Assembly (NCBI GenBank): GCA_018711185.1
Contig: DVIQ01000079.1
Location: forward strand, 1 to 39,030
DNA from: Candidatus Limivivens intestinipullorum
Lineage (GTDB): Bacteria > Bacillota > Clostridia > Lachnospirales > Lachnospiraceae
Reading direction: 5' to 3'
DNA length: 39,030 nt
Under the pieces are notes generated by a model. It saw only the letters and a list, made by a program, of their open reading frames with translations, was not told where the DNA came from and did no database searches. Of the stretch, positions 1 to 8,296 are shown in pieces; position 1 is the stretch's first letter; each line of letters starts with the position of its first letter. The translations under genes and the position numbers were made by a program.

Positions 1-2
1 CC

Positions 3-257
3 CTGAAACCATCCAATCATAAGAATAACTGGCCAAAGGAGCTCCGGCAGCTGATTTTCCGTTTCCGCAGGAGAGTAGAAACGGTATTTTCACAACTTAG
101 TGAGCAGCTTAATGCAGAAAAGGTCCGCGCAAAAAGTTTTCAGGGATTATGCACTCGGCTGGAGAATAAGATTCTGGGGCATAATCTGTGCATGGCATTC
201 AACAGCATTTTTGGCGAACCGTGCGATATTGGGAAAATAAAACATCTTATTTTCTAA
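3..257 (+). CDS. C-terminal end of an IS982-like transposase (cut by window edge)
   Basis: The open frame enters from the left edge and ends at TAA 255-257, giving 84 residues. It holds a DDE-transposase tail: RRRVETVFSQLSEQLN, then KVRAKSFQGL, then a hydrophobic helix. From family knowledge this resembles the last part of IS982-type transposases, where the final catalytic acidic residue (here the E of RRVETVFS) precedes the AKSFQG stretch. The N-terminus lies outside the window, so I cannot say whether the element is intact. I could not identify the terminal inverted repeat, which would lie between 258 and about 335. The family could also be another IS4/IS5-like group. Confidence 0.65.
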   Translation: MKPSNHKNNWPKELRQLIFRFRRRVETVFSQLSEQLNAEKVRAKSFQGLCTRLENKILGHNLCMAFNSIFGEPCDIGKIKHLIF

Positions 258-335
258 AAGAAAGGTCGCTTGTTTCTGCATATATAGGGATACTTTGGGC
301 AATTTGAGCTGGTAAGCAGTCATGTTTTCAAATAG

Positions 336-629
336 CACAAGGAGTTAATTTACATTGAGGTGCCAAAAGAAATACGGATTCAGAGAGTGTATAATCGCTC
401 ATATAGTAAATTTGGGGAAAGGATGTGTGAGGGCGGAGATTTATATGAAAAGGAAACCACTTTTTTTGAGCTTGTTAAATCCAGAGATGAGGATATGGTT
501 GAAAAGTGGCTGCTGTCTGTATCTTGTCCGATTATTCGAGTCGATGGCACTTTGCCAATATGCGATAATGTGAAACGAATTATCGATCAACTTCAGACCC
601 CTTTTCGTCCTGTGCCCTTATCTCTATGA
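336..629 (+). pseudogene. C-terminal fragment of a P-loop kinase-like protein
   Basis: An open frame follows the stop at 333-335 and runs to TGA 627-629. It reads like the C-terminal half of a small nucleotide-kinase-like ATPase: an arginine-rich lid-like stretch (RIQRVYNRSYSKFGERM), then an acidic helical part, then CPIIRVDGTLPICDNVKRII. The last piece matches the strand-turn-helix that closes many NMP-kinase folds. No Walker A motif or N-terminal half is present, and the frame begins just after the transposase tail, so insertion probably cost the gene its 5' end. A GTG at 360 behind AGGAG could give an 89-residue product, but a working enzyme is unlikely. The family assignment is by pattern only. 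Confidence 0.45.
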
Positions 630-641
630 CCGAAATGAAAC

Positions 642-679
642 CAGCTGCCGCCCTGCGGATACCATCCGGGCGGCAGCTG
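642..679 (+). terminator. Strong hairpin after the kinase-like fragment
   Basis: CAGCTGCCGCCC at 642-653 pairs perfectly with GGGCGGCAGCTG at 668-679 around a 14-nt loop. It begins 13 nt past the stop of the preceding fragment, as a terminator would. The following bases (AATATTTTA) form only a weak U tract, so termination is likely but not certain. Confidence 0.5.
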
Positions 680-738
680 AATATTTTACAGAGCAAACTG
701 GCTGAAGTCAATGGTTAGATCATTATAAATATTTGCCG

Positions 739-876
739 TTAAAAAGAGAGTTCCTGATGTGTCCTGCTGGGCGGTGCCATATCATAAATCTGCCCGTCAA
801 TAAGTTCCGCCCTGATTCCTTCCGGGAGTCTGTAAATGTCCTCGATCGTATAGGTCTTTTCCGGTGGAAACGCCAT
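739..876 (-). pseudogene. N-terminal remnant of a Uma2-like (DUF820) nuclease gene
   Basis: Reading down from ATG 874-876 gives 45 residues: an YTIEDIYRLPEG stretch, then RAELIDGQIYDMAPPSRTHQ, and TAA at 739-741. This is the usual start of Uma2/DUF820 putative endonucleases, which carry a PD-(D/E)XK-like fold over about 180 residues. The reading stops right after the conserved SRTHQ, and no later domain follows in any frame between 739 and the hairpin at 679. The gene therefore lost about three quarters of its 3' part. With its two left neighbours it makes a row of three gene remnants. Confidence 0.7.
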
Positions 877-1096
877 GATATCACATCCATTCTTTGCCGA
901 TACGCCTATTTTATCATGAAATAAGAAAGGGCGCTACTCTTGTTTTCGCGGCAAACACAGAGAACAAAGAGTTCCCCTTGCGGAACTGTCGCACCGAGCG
1001 CGGTCGCTTTAGCGACAATCATCCTCTTCGCGCGAGTGTGCATCCTGCGGAGCGTTTTATTTAACAGGGAATAAAGTTTCCTATTAAATAAAAATA
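877..1096. other. Intergenic stretch with small hairpins, no gene seen
   Basis: Two short hairpins are visible: GTTCC (971-975) with GGAAC (982-986), and GTCGCT-TT-AGCGAC at 1003-1016. I see no convincing coding frame. Short open frames here lack ribosome binding sites and family features. Confidence 0.4.
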
Positions 1097-1134
1097 GAAA
1101 TCCCATCGCCGCAGGCGTTTTCAAATGGATTTTT
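1097..1134 (-). repeat. Repeat family copy A (partial, central hairpin only)
   Basis: The segment holds AATCCCATCGCCGCAGGCG followed by TTTTCAAATGGATTTTT, the central module of the dispersed repeat described at 10789-10922, here in the reverse orientation. The inverted ends and the CTGCGCA hairpin are not recognisable. It ends 10 nt before the -35 box of the two-component promoter. Confidence 0.7.
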
Positions 1135-1144
1135 CAGGCAGCGG

Positions 1145-1173
1145 TTGATTTTCTTTCGGAAGCTGTATATGAT
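1145..1173 (+). promoter_or_regulatory. Promoter of the LytTR/AgrC-like two-component operon
   Basis: TTGATT (1145-1150), a 17-bp spacer and TATGAT (1168-1173) form a near-consensus sigma-A promoter about 70 nt before the response regulator start. It sits immediately downstream of repeat copy A. Confidence 0.65.
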
Positions 1174-1251
1174 ATACAGGAAAACAGGCGCATCCTGACG
1201 GTGTGGCCGCGCCTGGATGAAAAAAGTTTTGCCAAAGCAGGGGGCTTGCTT

Positions 1252-1971
1252 ATGAAAGCGATCATTTGCGATGATGAAAAGGGTACCTGTTCCGATTTGG
1301 AAGATTTGTTGCTAAAATATGCGGAAGAAAAGAAGGTTTCTCTCACTGCAGAAGTCTTTTATGCAGGCGATACTTTGTTAGAGTATTTGAAAAGAGAAAA
1401 AGCGGATATTCTTTTTCTGGATATCGAATTACCTGGCATGAACGGGGTTTCGGTGGGAAAATATATAAGGGAAATTATGGAGGATGACAATACCTTTTTA
1501 GTATACATATCTTCAAAAGAGCATTATGCGCTGCAGTTATTTCAAAATCACCCTTTTGATTTTCTGATAAAACCGATCGTTCCGGATAAGGTATATCCTG
1601 TGTTGGATAAAATTTATCGTATTGCCGGAAAAAATAATTTGAGCTTTTCCTACCAAAATCATACGGATCGATTTTGTATCGCATACCGTGATATTCTGTA
1701 TTTTCAGAGTGAAGGAAGAAAAATAAACATTGTAATGAAGAATGAGAGAAAAACATTTTATGGAAAATTAAGCGCCATTGAAGAACAGGCGCCGGATTTT
1801 TTCCTGAAAATTCATAAGTCCTACCTGATTAATCGAAATTATGTAAAAGAATTTACGTATGAACAGGTAAAAATGACCAATGGAGACCTATTAAGCATCA
1901 GTAAAGTCAACCGTGCGGATGTGCGCAGAAAGATATTAGAGAGTGCGGCAGATGAGTTTAGAAATATATAA
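1252..1971 (+). CDS. LytTR-family response regulator (AgrA/ComE type)
   Basis: The 239-residue protein has an N-terminal receiver domain (acidic pair D7-D8, phospho-acceptor D57 in ILFLDIELPGMNG, K107 in FDFLIKP). A LytTR DNA-binding domain follows from about residue 135 to 232 (FQSEGRKINIVM, FLKIHKSYLINRNYV). I chose ATG 1252 because MKAIICDDE is the canonical receiver start; the frame is open further upstream, but the promoter at 1145-1173 overlaps that extension. LytTR regulators bind direct repeats about two helical turns apart, and such a pair lies at 3396-3427 before the lipoprotein/ABC operon. The kinase gene overlaps its 3' end by 20 bp, so the two are translationally coupled. Confidence 0.93.
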   Translation: MKAIICDDEKGTCSDLEDLLLKYAEEKKVSLTAEVFYAGDTLLEYLKREKADILFLDIELPGMNGVSVGKYIREIMEDDNTFLVYISSKEHYALQLFQNHPFDFLIKPIVPDKVYPVLDKIYRIAGKNNLSFSYQNHTDRFCIAYRDILYFQSEGRKINIVMKNERKTFYGKLSAIEEQAPDFFLKIHKSYLINRNYVKEFTYEQVKMTNGDLLSISKVNRADVRRKILESAADEFRNI

Positions 1972-3229
1972 TTGCATCATTGCGCTGCTGGCAAACGCGC
2001 TGCGGTTTTATGCATTGAAGCATTTTGTTTGTATTTTTGCACCGAAAGAGACCTGTAAATGGAAGCATGTGTTTATGCTGTACATCATAGGCTGGGGATG
2101 GACAAGTCTGATAAGTCTGCGGTTTTCTTCTCCCGCCATGAATATCCTGGCAAATGTGGCAAGCCTTTTTATCCTTTTTTACCCCTATCAAGTAAAATGG
2201 GCAAAAAAATGTCTGGCCGTTTTTATTATTTATGTAATCAATGCTTTGGTGGACAGCATTGTGATTCTGTCTTTAACGACCTATGTCGCAGGAGAATCCG
2301 TAAACCAGATATATGAGTGTATTACAAGCTTCATCCTGCTGTTTATGGCAGTGATTCTGGAGCGGACGGCAGGGGATGAAAAAGAAATCGAATTGCCACT
2401 GCCGAACATGGCAGCTCTTTTGCTGGTTCCGGTTATCAGTATTGCGTATATATACTATCTGGTAATGGCGGCATATGAAAGAAAAGAGGTTGTTATTTTT
2501 GCAGCCTTGACGCTCCTTTTTATTAATATCCTGATTTTTTATTTATACCATTCCTTGCTGAGCTTTTATTCTTCCCGCATGAATGAACAGGTCTTCAAGC
2601 AGATGCTGGAGGTATATTCTTATCAATTAGACATCGTCCGGGAGTCTGAAGAGCGTATGAAGGCGCTGAGGCACGACATCAAGCATCATATTATCGAGCT
2701 GTCCGCATTGGCCAGAAAAGGCAGCAGCAGCGAAATGGAAGCCTATTTAAATGAGATGCAGGAGTTTATGCTGAATCCAAAGGAATATGCTTCCTCCGGG
2801 AACCGGGAAATAGACGGCGTATTGAATTATCTTCTGCAGCGGGCGAATACCGTTCTGAATCAGGTGGATGTGCAGATAAATATTCCGGAAAATATGCGTT
2901 TGAATCAATTTGCCGTCTGTGTGATTCTTGGAAATCTGGTAGACAATGCGGTAAGAGAAGCCAGTAAATCGGAGGAAAAGAAGCTGACGGTAAAGATTCA
3001 GGTAAAACAGAATGTTTTATTTATCTTTGTTGAAAACAGTTATTCAGGGAAACTCGCAGAAAAGGATGATACGCTACAGACAACGCAAAAAGAGCTTGCA
3101 ATCCACGGCATCGGACTGGAAAATGTTAAAAAGGTTGTCGCTGCAAATGGCGGAGAAATAAAAATAGAATATACCGAAAACAGATTTTATGTGCATGTAC
3201 TTTTGTATCTGTCCCACAGCAAAGAATAA
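1952..3229 (+). CDS. AgrC-like sensor histidine kinase (GHKL type)
   Basis: About 425 residues. The N-terminal ~200 residues hold several hydrophobic segments, as in peptide-sensing AgrC/ComD kinases. A dimerisation helix with LRHDIKHHI follows (likely phospho-acceptor His near residue 241), then a GHKL ATPase with the N box LGNLVDNAVREA and the G box HGIGLENVKK. ATG 1952 has AGAGAG upstream; a GTG at 1943 is the alternative. The gene overlaps the regulator gene. No AgrB maturase or AgrD peptide gene lies next to it, so the ligand could be a peptide made elsewhere, an antimicrobial, or a cue passed by the downstream lipoprotein/ABC proteins. That choice is inference. Confidence 0.92.
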   Translation: MSLEIYNCIIALLANALRFYALKHFVCIFAPKETCKWKHVFMLYIIGWGWTSLISLRFSSPAMNILANVASLFILFYPYQVKWAKKCLAVFIIYVINALVDSIVILSLTTYVAGESVNQIYECITSFILLFMAVILERTAGDEKEIELPLPNMAALLLVPVISIAYIYYLVMAAYERKEVVIFAALTLLFINILIFYLYHSLLSFYSSRMNEQVFKQMLEVYSYQLDIVRESEERMKALRHDIKHHIIELSALARKGSSSEMEAYLNEMQEFMLNPKEYASSGNREIDGVLNYLLQRANTVLNQVDVQINIPENMRLNQFAVCVILGNLVDNAVREASKSEEKKLTVKIQVKQNVLFIFVENSYSGKLAEKDDTLQTTQKELAIHGIGLENVKKVVAANGGEIKIEYTENRFYVHVLLYLSHSKE

Positions 3230-3258
3230 GAGGCTTGTTGAGAGCCTCTTTTTCTTTT
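3230..3258 (+). terminator. Rho-independent terminator of the two-component operon
   Basis: GAGGCT (3230-3235) pairs with AGCCTC (3243-3248) and is followed by TTTTTCTTTTT, directly after the kinase stop codon. It separates the two-component genes from the ABC operon, so that operon needs its own promoter. Confidence 0.9.
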
Positions 3259-3395
3259 TCCGCATTTTGCTTTTTCTCCGCTTTCCGTGCTGAAAAACGA
3301 AGAACGGATTCCACCGCTGCCTTCATTACTTTCTCACAGACTGCACGGGCCTGGACTGCGCAGGCCCGGACCGGGCGGTTGCGAGAAAAGGTCTA

Positions 3396-3460
3396 TTTTT
3401 TACAAAAGTATGGGTTGTTTTTTACAATTCCGCAAAAACCATGCGTATATATGCTATAGT
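3396..3460 (+). promoter_or_regulatory. LytTR-type operator and activated promoter of the lipoprotein/ABC operon
   Basis: Two identical 10-mers TTTTTTACAA lie at 3396-3405 and 3418-3427, exactly 22 bp apart, which is the geometry of paired LytTR binding repeats. Downstream is an extended -10 element (TGC then TATAGT at 3455-3460). The -35 position (about 3432-3437, GCAAAA) is poor, as expected of an activator-dependent promoter, and the second repeat abuts it. The start codon of the lipoprotein follows at 3492. The likely activator is the regulator at 1252-1971. Confidence 0.75.
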
Positions 3461-3491
3461 TCAAGAACCAAAGAAAAAGGAGAAAAGCAAG

Positions 3492-4589
3492 ATGAAAAAA
3501 ATGAAATGGTTTTGCTGTCTGGCTTTCTGCATATGTGCCATGTTCACCGGATGCGGCAAGCATATTGCGGATAGCGATAAAGGGGAAGGAACCGCCGCAA
3601 TGGCAGAAGCAGCGGATCGTTTTCCGGAAAAATATGAAAAAACATCGGATTCCGGAAAGGTGAAATTTCATTGTCAGCTGGAGATTCCGCAAAATATGAC
3701 GCAGGCGATTCCTGCTGTTTCTGCAGAGGGATTGTATTGCTGTGACAGAGAAAAAGCATGGGCTCTGTTCGGCGAAGGGAAAGAAGTCATGGAAAAACAT
3801 GAAATACCGGCAGAGGAAGGAAGGGAACCTTCTGATTACTACCTGTTTGCAGACGATGAAAACCTTGGTATCGATGAAGGAATCAGCTATGGAAGCGGCA
3901 ATTCCCAATATTATTTAAATATTGGCGTGCAGGATCCGGATAATCAAGCGAAGTTTGCCCAGGACGAGGTCTCTTTTAAAAGCAGTGGGGAATGTATTGC
4001 GGAAATCAAAAGTACGATTGAAGAATTAGGATACCATTCAGAAGATTTTCTTTTCGGTTGTTACCCTTTGAGCTTTCAGACAATGCGGGAGTTGGAAGAA
4101 GAATCTATACAGGACTCTTATTTGAAAGAAGAACAGAGAAAAGAAAGCTGGAGCCAGGAGGACGACGCGTATTTTATTTATGCGTACCAGCAAAACGAAG
4201 GCATTCCGGTTTTTCACGAACAGATGAGTATTGCCAAAAGTATGGCATTTGATACGCCGGATAACGCTCCCCTTCAGGCAATCTATTCTGCCAGGGGAAT
4301 CGAATACTTAACCATAAACAGCGTTTACAAATTTCATAACGGGGAAGACCTGGTTTCGCTGAAGCCTTTTGAGGATATTGCCGCTGTGCTTGAAGAAAAA
4401 TTTGAAAATATATTAGATGACGCCAGCTATGAAGTGACAAGGGCCAAATTTTATGAGCGGGTATATCTGAATGAGGCACAGAAATACGAGACAGAGCCTG
4501 TATGGTATTTTGAAGTAACCGAAAACGGCGCCGGCAAGTCGGTCGTTCTGATTAACGCAGAGACGGGAAAAGAAATCTTTCTTCCATAG
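3492..4589 (+). CDS. Secreted lipoprotein of the LytTR-controlled ABC operon
   Basis: The 365-residue protein starts with MKKMKW, a short hydrophobic stretch and the lipobox FTGC (lipidated Cys at residue 21), so it should be anchored outside the membrane. I chose ATG 3492 because GGAG lies upstream and it opens the signal peptide; an in-frame ATG at 3441 overlaps the promoter. The mature part is acidic and soluble-looking. Near the C-terminus, PVWYFEV and VLINAETGKEIFLP resemble small beta domains of the YycH/PepSY kind. I do not recognise a named family with confidence; DUF6034-like lipoproteins are a possibility I cannot check. It is the first gene of the operator-controlled unit and could be a sensor or immunity factor. 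Confidence 0.8.
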   Translation: MKKMKWFCCLAFCICAMFTGCGKHIADSDKGEGTAAMAEAADRFPEKYEKTSDSGKVKFHCQLEIPQNMTQAIPAVSAEGLYCCDREKAWALFGEGKEVMEKHEIPAEEGREPSDYYLFADDENLGIDEGISYGSGNSQYYLNIGVQDPDNQAKFAQDEVSFKSSGECIAEIKSTIEELGYHSEDFLFGCYPLSFQTMRELEEESIQDSYLKEEQRKESWSQEDDAYFIYAYQQNEGIPVFHEQMSIAKSMAFDTPDNAPLQAIYSARGIEYLTINSVYKFHNGEDLVSLKPFEDIAAVLEEKFENILDDASYEVTRAKFYERVYLNEAQKYETEPVWYFEVTENGAGKSVVLINAETGKEIFLP

Positions 4590-4643
4590 GAATTGAAGGA
4601 TGCTCAGTTTCTTTATAAGAAGTTTGTAAGAGGAGAAAAACAG

Positions 4644-5411
4644 ATGAATAAGGTACATTATTTCAGATCCGATCTGCATCGTCTGCTGAAAAATTATCCG
4701 CTGTATCTGGCCGTCTTAGGGGTTGCGGCGGCCTTGTGGTTTTCCCTTGAAAATTACGCGTTTCAGGAAGAAATGGTAAACGGGAATGTACTGGATACCT
4801 ATATCATGTCCACAAATATGTCGGGCATCATGATTGCCTATGCATTTTGCGCATTTCCTTATGCCGCTGCATTTTGTGAGGATTTGGAAAATAAGTATGC
4901 CAGATACAGCATCAACCGTGGAAATGCGCGGAGATATGCGGTTTCAAAGTCTGTTGTGATTTATGGATCGTCTGCAGTTACTATGGTTCTTGGAACCTTT
5001 TTGTTTGTGGCATGTATCCGCCTACGCCTGCCCTGGATTTCAGAATACACAGATCTCGGCGTCCTGCAGGCAGGAATGTACGGGACACTGCTTGACGGAG
5101 AACATTACTGGATTTATGTTTTTTTCTATGCGCTGCAGCTTGGAATGCTTGCAGGCGTGCTGTCTCTGGCTGCTGCCTTTTTATCTATGTTCGTATCGAA
5201 TAAAATGATGCTGTTGATTACGCCGATTTTACTCTATCAGATATTGCTTGAGTACCGCGGTGACAGCTGGTTCAGCGTAATGCTTGTAAGGCCGTTTTTG
5301 AATCAGTTTCCCTCCGATATGCAATATTTCCTTACCGTTTTTGGCTGCAGCCTGTGTTTTTCCATACTGCTTGTCTGGGGAATCTGCGAAAAAATCAAAA
5401 ACAGATTGTAG
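4644..5411 (+). CDS. ABC transporter permease-like membrane protein 1
   Basis: 255 residues with about six hydrophobic segments (for example LYLAVLGVAAALWFSL, IMIAYAFCAFPYAAAFC, VSLAAAFLSMFVSN-like helices) and short loops. The layout fits ABC-2 type permeases in bacteriocin-immunity or peptide-export systems. The motif NKYARYSINRGNARRYAVSK after the second helix is typical of such permeases. ATG 4644 follows AGGAG with good spacing, and an upstream in-frame ATG at 4593 lacks one. It lies between the lipoprotein and a second permease 10 nt downstream, so one heterodimeric transporter with the ATPase at 6297 is likely. The substrate is unknown. Confidence 0.82.
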   Translation: MNKVHYFRSDLHRLLKNYPLYLAVLGVAAALWFSLENYAFQEEMVNGNVLDTYIMSTNMSGIMIAYAFCAFPYAAAFCEDLENKYARYSINRGNARRYAVSKSVVIYGSSAVTMVLGTFLFVACIRLRLPWISEYTDLGVLQAGMYGTLLDGEHYWIYVFFYALQLGMLAGVLSLAAAFLSMFVSNKMMLLITPILLYQILLEYRGDSWFSVMLVRPFLNQFPSDMQYFLTVFGCSLCFSILLVWGICEKIKNRL

Positions 5412-5421
5412 AGGTAGAAAG

Positions 5422-6282
5422 ATGAAGCTCTTGCAATATACCTGGAAAAATTCCATGATGAAGATTTTCAATAGTAAGATGGCCGTTTTTGCAATCCTGA
5501 TGCTTGTAATGGGCAGAACTTATGTGGAACCTATCCGGCAGTTTTCGATTCAAGCAGACTATCCTTCCTCATGGTGTGTATTTCCATTTACTATGTGCAG
5601 TTTTACTTATTTAATTATGTTTTGGTTCGGGGTGATTTATGTAAACTCGGATGTTCCTTTTATGCAGCATGTGAATATGTATCACGCAATCCGCGTAGGA
5701 AGGCAGCGCTGGGCCCTGGGGCAGATCGGAGGAATTTTTATCCGTTCAATTGTTCTTACGGTTTTGGCAGCGATCGGTACAATCCTTCCCCTGCTGCCGG
5801 ATATTGAGTGGAGCAACGAATGGGGAAAACTGCTGAGGACGGCAGCGATGTCAAACGTTCTTACGCAGTTTAACAGTTCTGTGCTGATCTATTATGAAAT
5901 TTTTTCCGAATTTACGCCCTTGCAGCTTATGGGACTGACAATCCTTCTTTGTGCTCTTATCTGTACGTTTACCGGGGTTCTGATGTTTCTGCTAAGTCTG
6001 CTTTTTAATAAAATTGCGGCAGTTGCAGGCAGTCTTGCTCTGGCGATTGCGCTGTTTCCGGTATTAAATATCCACCCTTTGCTGCGGCACAAATTAGCGC
6101 TTTTTGTCCCTGCCATATGGGCGGAGGTGGCAAGAATTGCCACGCCGGATTACGGGTACTACTGGCTGCCGTCCATACCTTATATGTTTGGATTTCTGAT
6201 CGTGGGAATCTTATGTATGACGGCATTTGTTTCCGTTAAGATAAAAAAGATAGAATTTAACTGGGAAAATGAGGACGTATGA
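5422..6282 (+). CDS. ABC transporter permease-like membrane protein 2
   Basis: 286 residues with about six to seven hydrophobic helices. A cytosolic loop HAIRVGRQRWALGQIGGIFIR follows the second helix and parallels the basic loop of the neighbouring permease, so the two are probably partner subunits. ATG 5422 has GAGGTAG upstream; the in-frame upstream region overlaps the previous gene. The ATPase gene begins 14 nt after the stop. The predicted complex has two permeases and one or two copies of the ATPase, under control of the LytTR operator. Pumping out a peptide or protecting the membrane is inferred from similar operons, not shown here. Confidence 0.82.
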   Translation: MKLLQYTWKNSMMKIFNSKMAVFAILMLVMGRTYVEPIRQFSIQADYPSSWCVFPFTMCSFTYLIMFWFGVIYVNSDVPFMQHVNMYHAIRVGRQRWALGQIGGIFIRSIVLTVLAAIGTILPLLPDIEWSNEWGKLLRTAAMSNVLTQFNSSVLIYYEIFSEFTPLQLMGLTILLCALICTFTGVLMFLLSLLFNKIAAVAGSLALAIALFPVLNIHPLLRHKLALFVPAIWAEVARIATPDYGYYWLPSIPYMFGFLIVGILCMTAFVSVKIKKIEFNWENEDV

Positions 6283-6296
6283 GGAGGACGTAATAT

Positions 6297-6944
6297 ATGG
6301 ACAGGCAAAGCTATGTAATTGAAGTGTCGCATGTGAGCAAAAGCTTTAAAGATAATAAGGTCCTAAAGGATGTTTCCCTTACCTGTAAAAGCGGCAGAAT
6401 TTACGGGCTTGTGGGGCATAACGGTTCAGGGAAAACGGTTTTGTTTAAATCGATTTGCGGTTTTCTTTCCTGTGACGCGGGATTTATTTCCGTGAATGGA
6501 AAAGTCATAGGGAAGGATAAGGATATGCTGAACGAGGCGGGAATCATTATTGAGGAGCCGGGATTTTTGCGGACATGGAGCGGCTATCACAATTTAGAAT
6601 TTCTGTATACGCTGCGAAACAAAAAGGATAAGAAGCATCTTTATTCAGTATTGGAAGAAGTGGGATTAGACCCGGCATTAAGGCGGCCTGTGGGGAAATA
6701 TTCCCTGGGTATGCGCCAGAGGCTTGCCATCGCGCAGGCTGTTATGGAAGACCCCGGCATTTTAATTCTGGATGAGCCGATGAATGGTCTTGATAAAAAC
6801 GGCGTGAAAGAAATCAGAGAGCTTTTATTGCGAAAGAAAGAAGAAAATAAGCTGATTATTCTGGCCAGCCATAATCGGGAGGACATCGATGTTCTTTGTG
6901 ACGAGGTTTATGAAATGGAAGGGGGTGTTCTTCGTAAATTGTGA
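6297..6944 (+). CDS. ABC transporter ATP-binding protein
   Basis: 215 residues. Walker A is GHNGSGKT (40-47), the Q-loop region includes EEPGFLRTWSGYHNLEFL, the signature is the variant YSLGMRQRLAIAQA, Walker B is ILILDEPMNGLD, and the switch His is in ASHNRED. The SLGM-type signature is common in bacitracin/lantibiotic exporter ATPases and ABC-2 systems. GAGGAGG precedes ATG 6297. It is the last gene of the lipoprotein-permease-permease-ATPase operon. The protein ends shortly after the D-loop/H-loop region, so it is a minimal ATPase. A converging pseudogene follows 29 bp later, and no clear terminator separates them. Confidence 0.93.
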   Translation: MDRQSYVIEVSHVSKSFKDNKVLKDVSLTCKSGRIYGLVGHNGSGKTVLFKSICGFLSCDAGFISVNGKVIGKDKDMLNEAGIIIEEPGFLRTWSGYHNLEFLYTLRNKKDKKHLYSVLEEVGLDPALRRPVGKYSLGMRQRLAIAQAVMEDPGILILDEPMNGLDKNGVKEIRELLLRKKEENKLIILASHNREDIDVLCDEVYEMEGGVLRKL

Positions 6945-6973
6945 AAGAACCGCTTTCGGAAGCTGCAGGCAGA

Positions 6974-8207
6974 TTATGCGGGGAGATCTGCGTACACAGC
7001 AGGAATTGGCTGCGGAAGCTGTTTTGTATACCGCATAATCACGCATACTGCATAAGTTGCCGTCAAAAGCTCTGTAATCGGCATCGCAAGCCAGATGGCG
7101 TCCGCTCCGGCCACAGCCGGAAGCAGAAGAATCAGAATGCCGCTGATGACCAGTCCTCTGGATATGGATACAATAAACGCAGCCTGCGGCTTCATAATCG
7201 CCTGAAAATAGTAGGTCGAAAAAATATTCAGGGGCAGCAGCAAAAAGGAAAGGCCGTAGCACCGGATAATTCCCGGGGCAATCCGCAGAACCTCCTCCGT
7301 CGGGCTCATAAAAATATGGATAAATCCATTGGGAACAGCCAGACAGACGGCAATCCAGAAAACGCCGAAAAAGGCCGTGGTTCCGATTGCGTATTTCAGT
7401 GTTTCCCGGATGCGCGCTCCTTTCCCGGCGCCGAAATTTGTGGAAAAAATAGGCTGAGATGCCTGTCCCACACTGTACGCGCAGCACTGGGCAAAGGTGC
7501 TTATATTGACAATCACGCCGTACACCGAAAGCGCGTTCGTCCCCAGATAAGCCATAATCTGCCGGTTAAACAAAATCGTCAGAATCCCCATGGCGATGTC
7601 AATAAAGAACGTTGAAAAACCCGTCACAGAAATCTCCAGGAACTTGCGAAGCAATTTCCGGGGGCGGACCAGCCGCAGGGAATTTGAAGATTCCTCCGGC
7701 CAGAACGCCTGCGGTGGCCAGCGTCGGATTCTTGTCATTGCGCAGATACGCCGCCAGGGTCTGGGTAAAGAGGAAACAGGGGATCACAAATTTAATGGGC
7801 CGCACATATTCCCTTGCCAGCGTCAGCGTGCCCCCTTCCGCGCCGAAAAACCGCAGAAGCGGCTCGTCGAACAGCGCGATGCCCGCCCATGCCAGGGCCG
7901 CCAGAATGGCGGAACCGATGATGGAAACCGAAAAATATTCATTTGACTGCCTGGTATGCTCTTCTCCCTTTCCCCGGATGGTGCTGAACAAAACGGAGCC
8001 TCCGATTCCCATCAGCAGTCCCAGGCTGTAAATAATATTCCATATGGGGGCTACCACTGCCAGGGCCGCGGTCCCCTCCGGGCCGTGATACTGGCCCACC
8101 ATGGCCATATCCACAATGGAATAGATCGACGTAATCAGCGCGCTGCCAAAGGCCGCCGCCAGATATTTGAAATACAGGGTCTTAATCTTACCGTTTAGAA
8201 AATCCAT
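6974..8207 (-). pseudogene. MATE-family efflux transporter, broken by an internal deletion and frameshift
   Basis: The N-terminal part (from ATG 8207, MDFLNGKIKTLYFKYLAAAF) reads as a MATE transporter for about 170 residues up to NPTLATAGVLAGGIF. The frame is then lost, and the family sequence resumes in another frame with SLRLVRPRKLLRKFLEISVTGF and runs to the stop at 6974. The join lies near 7678-7692. Intact MATE proteins have about 45-50 more residues here, so the change is a real deletion with frameshift, not a single-base sequencing slip. The gene keeps a good promoter (8395-8423), a leader terminator and a strong GGAAGGAG site, so the damage looks recent. The intact MATE gene at 9043 may cover its role. 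Confidence 0.88.
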
Positions 8208-8296
8208 AACTTTCTCCTTCCTGTCAGCGGGCCTTGCGGCAGTTCAGACCCTGCACTGTCACCGGGCTTTCGCTTCATCTGACCCGCGCGGCGCGG

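Noticed and set aside
1135..1251. In-frame N-terminal extension of the LytTR regulator
   Set aside because: The frame is open but overlaps the promoter, and the receiver domain begins properly at MKAIICDDE.
3259..3395. A hidden agrD-like peptide gene between the kinase and the ABC operon
   Set aside because: No short frame with a ribosome binding site and a Cys/Ser-containing amphipathic peptide was found on either strand.
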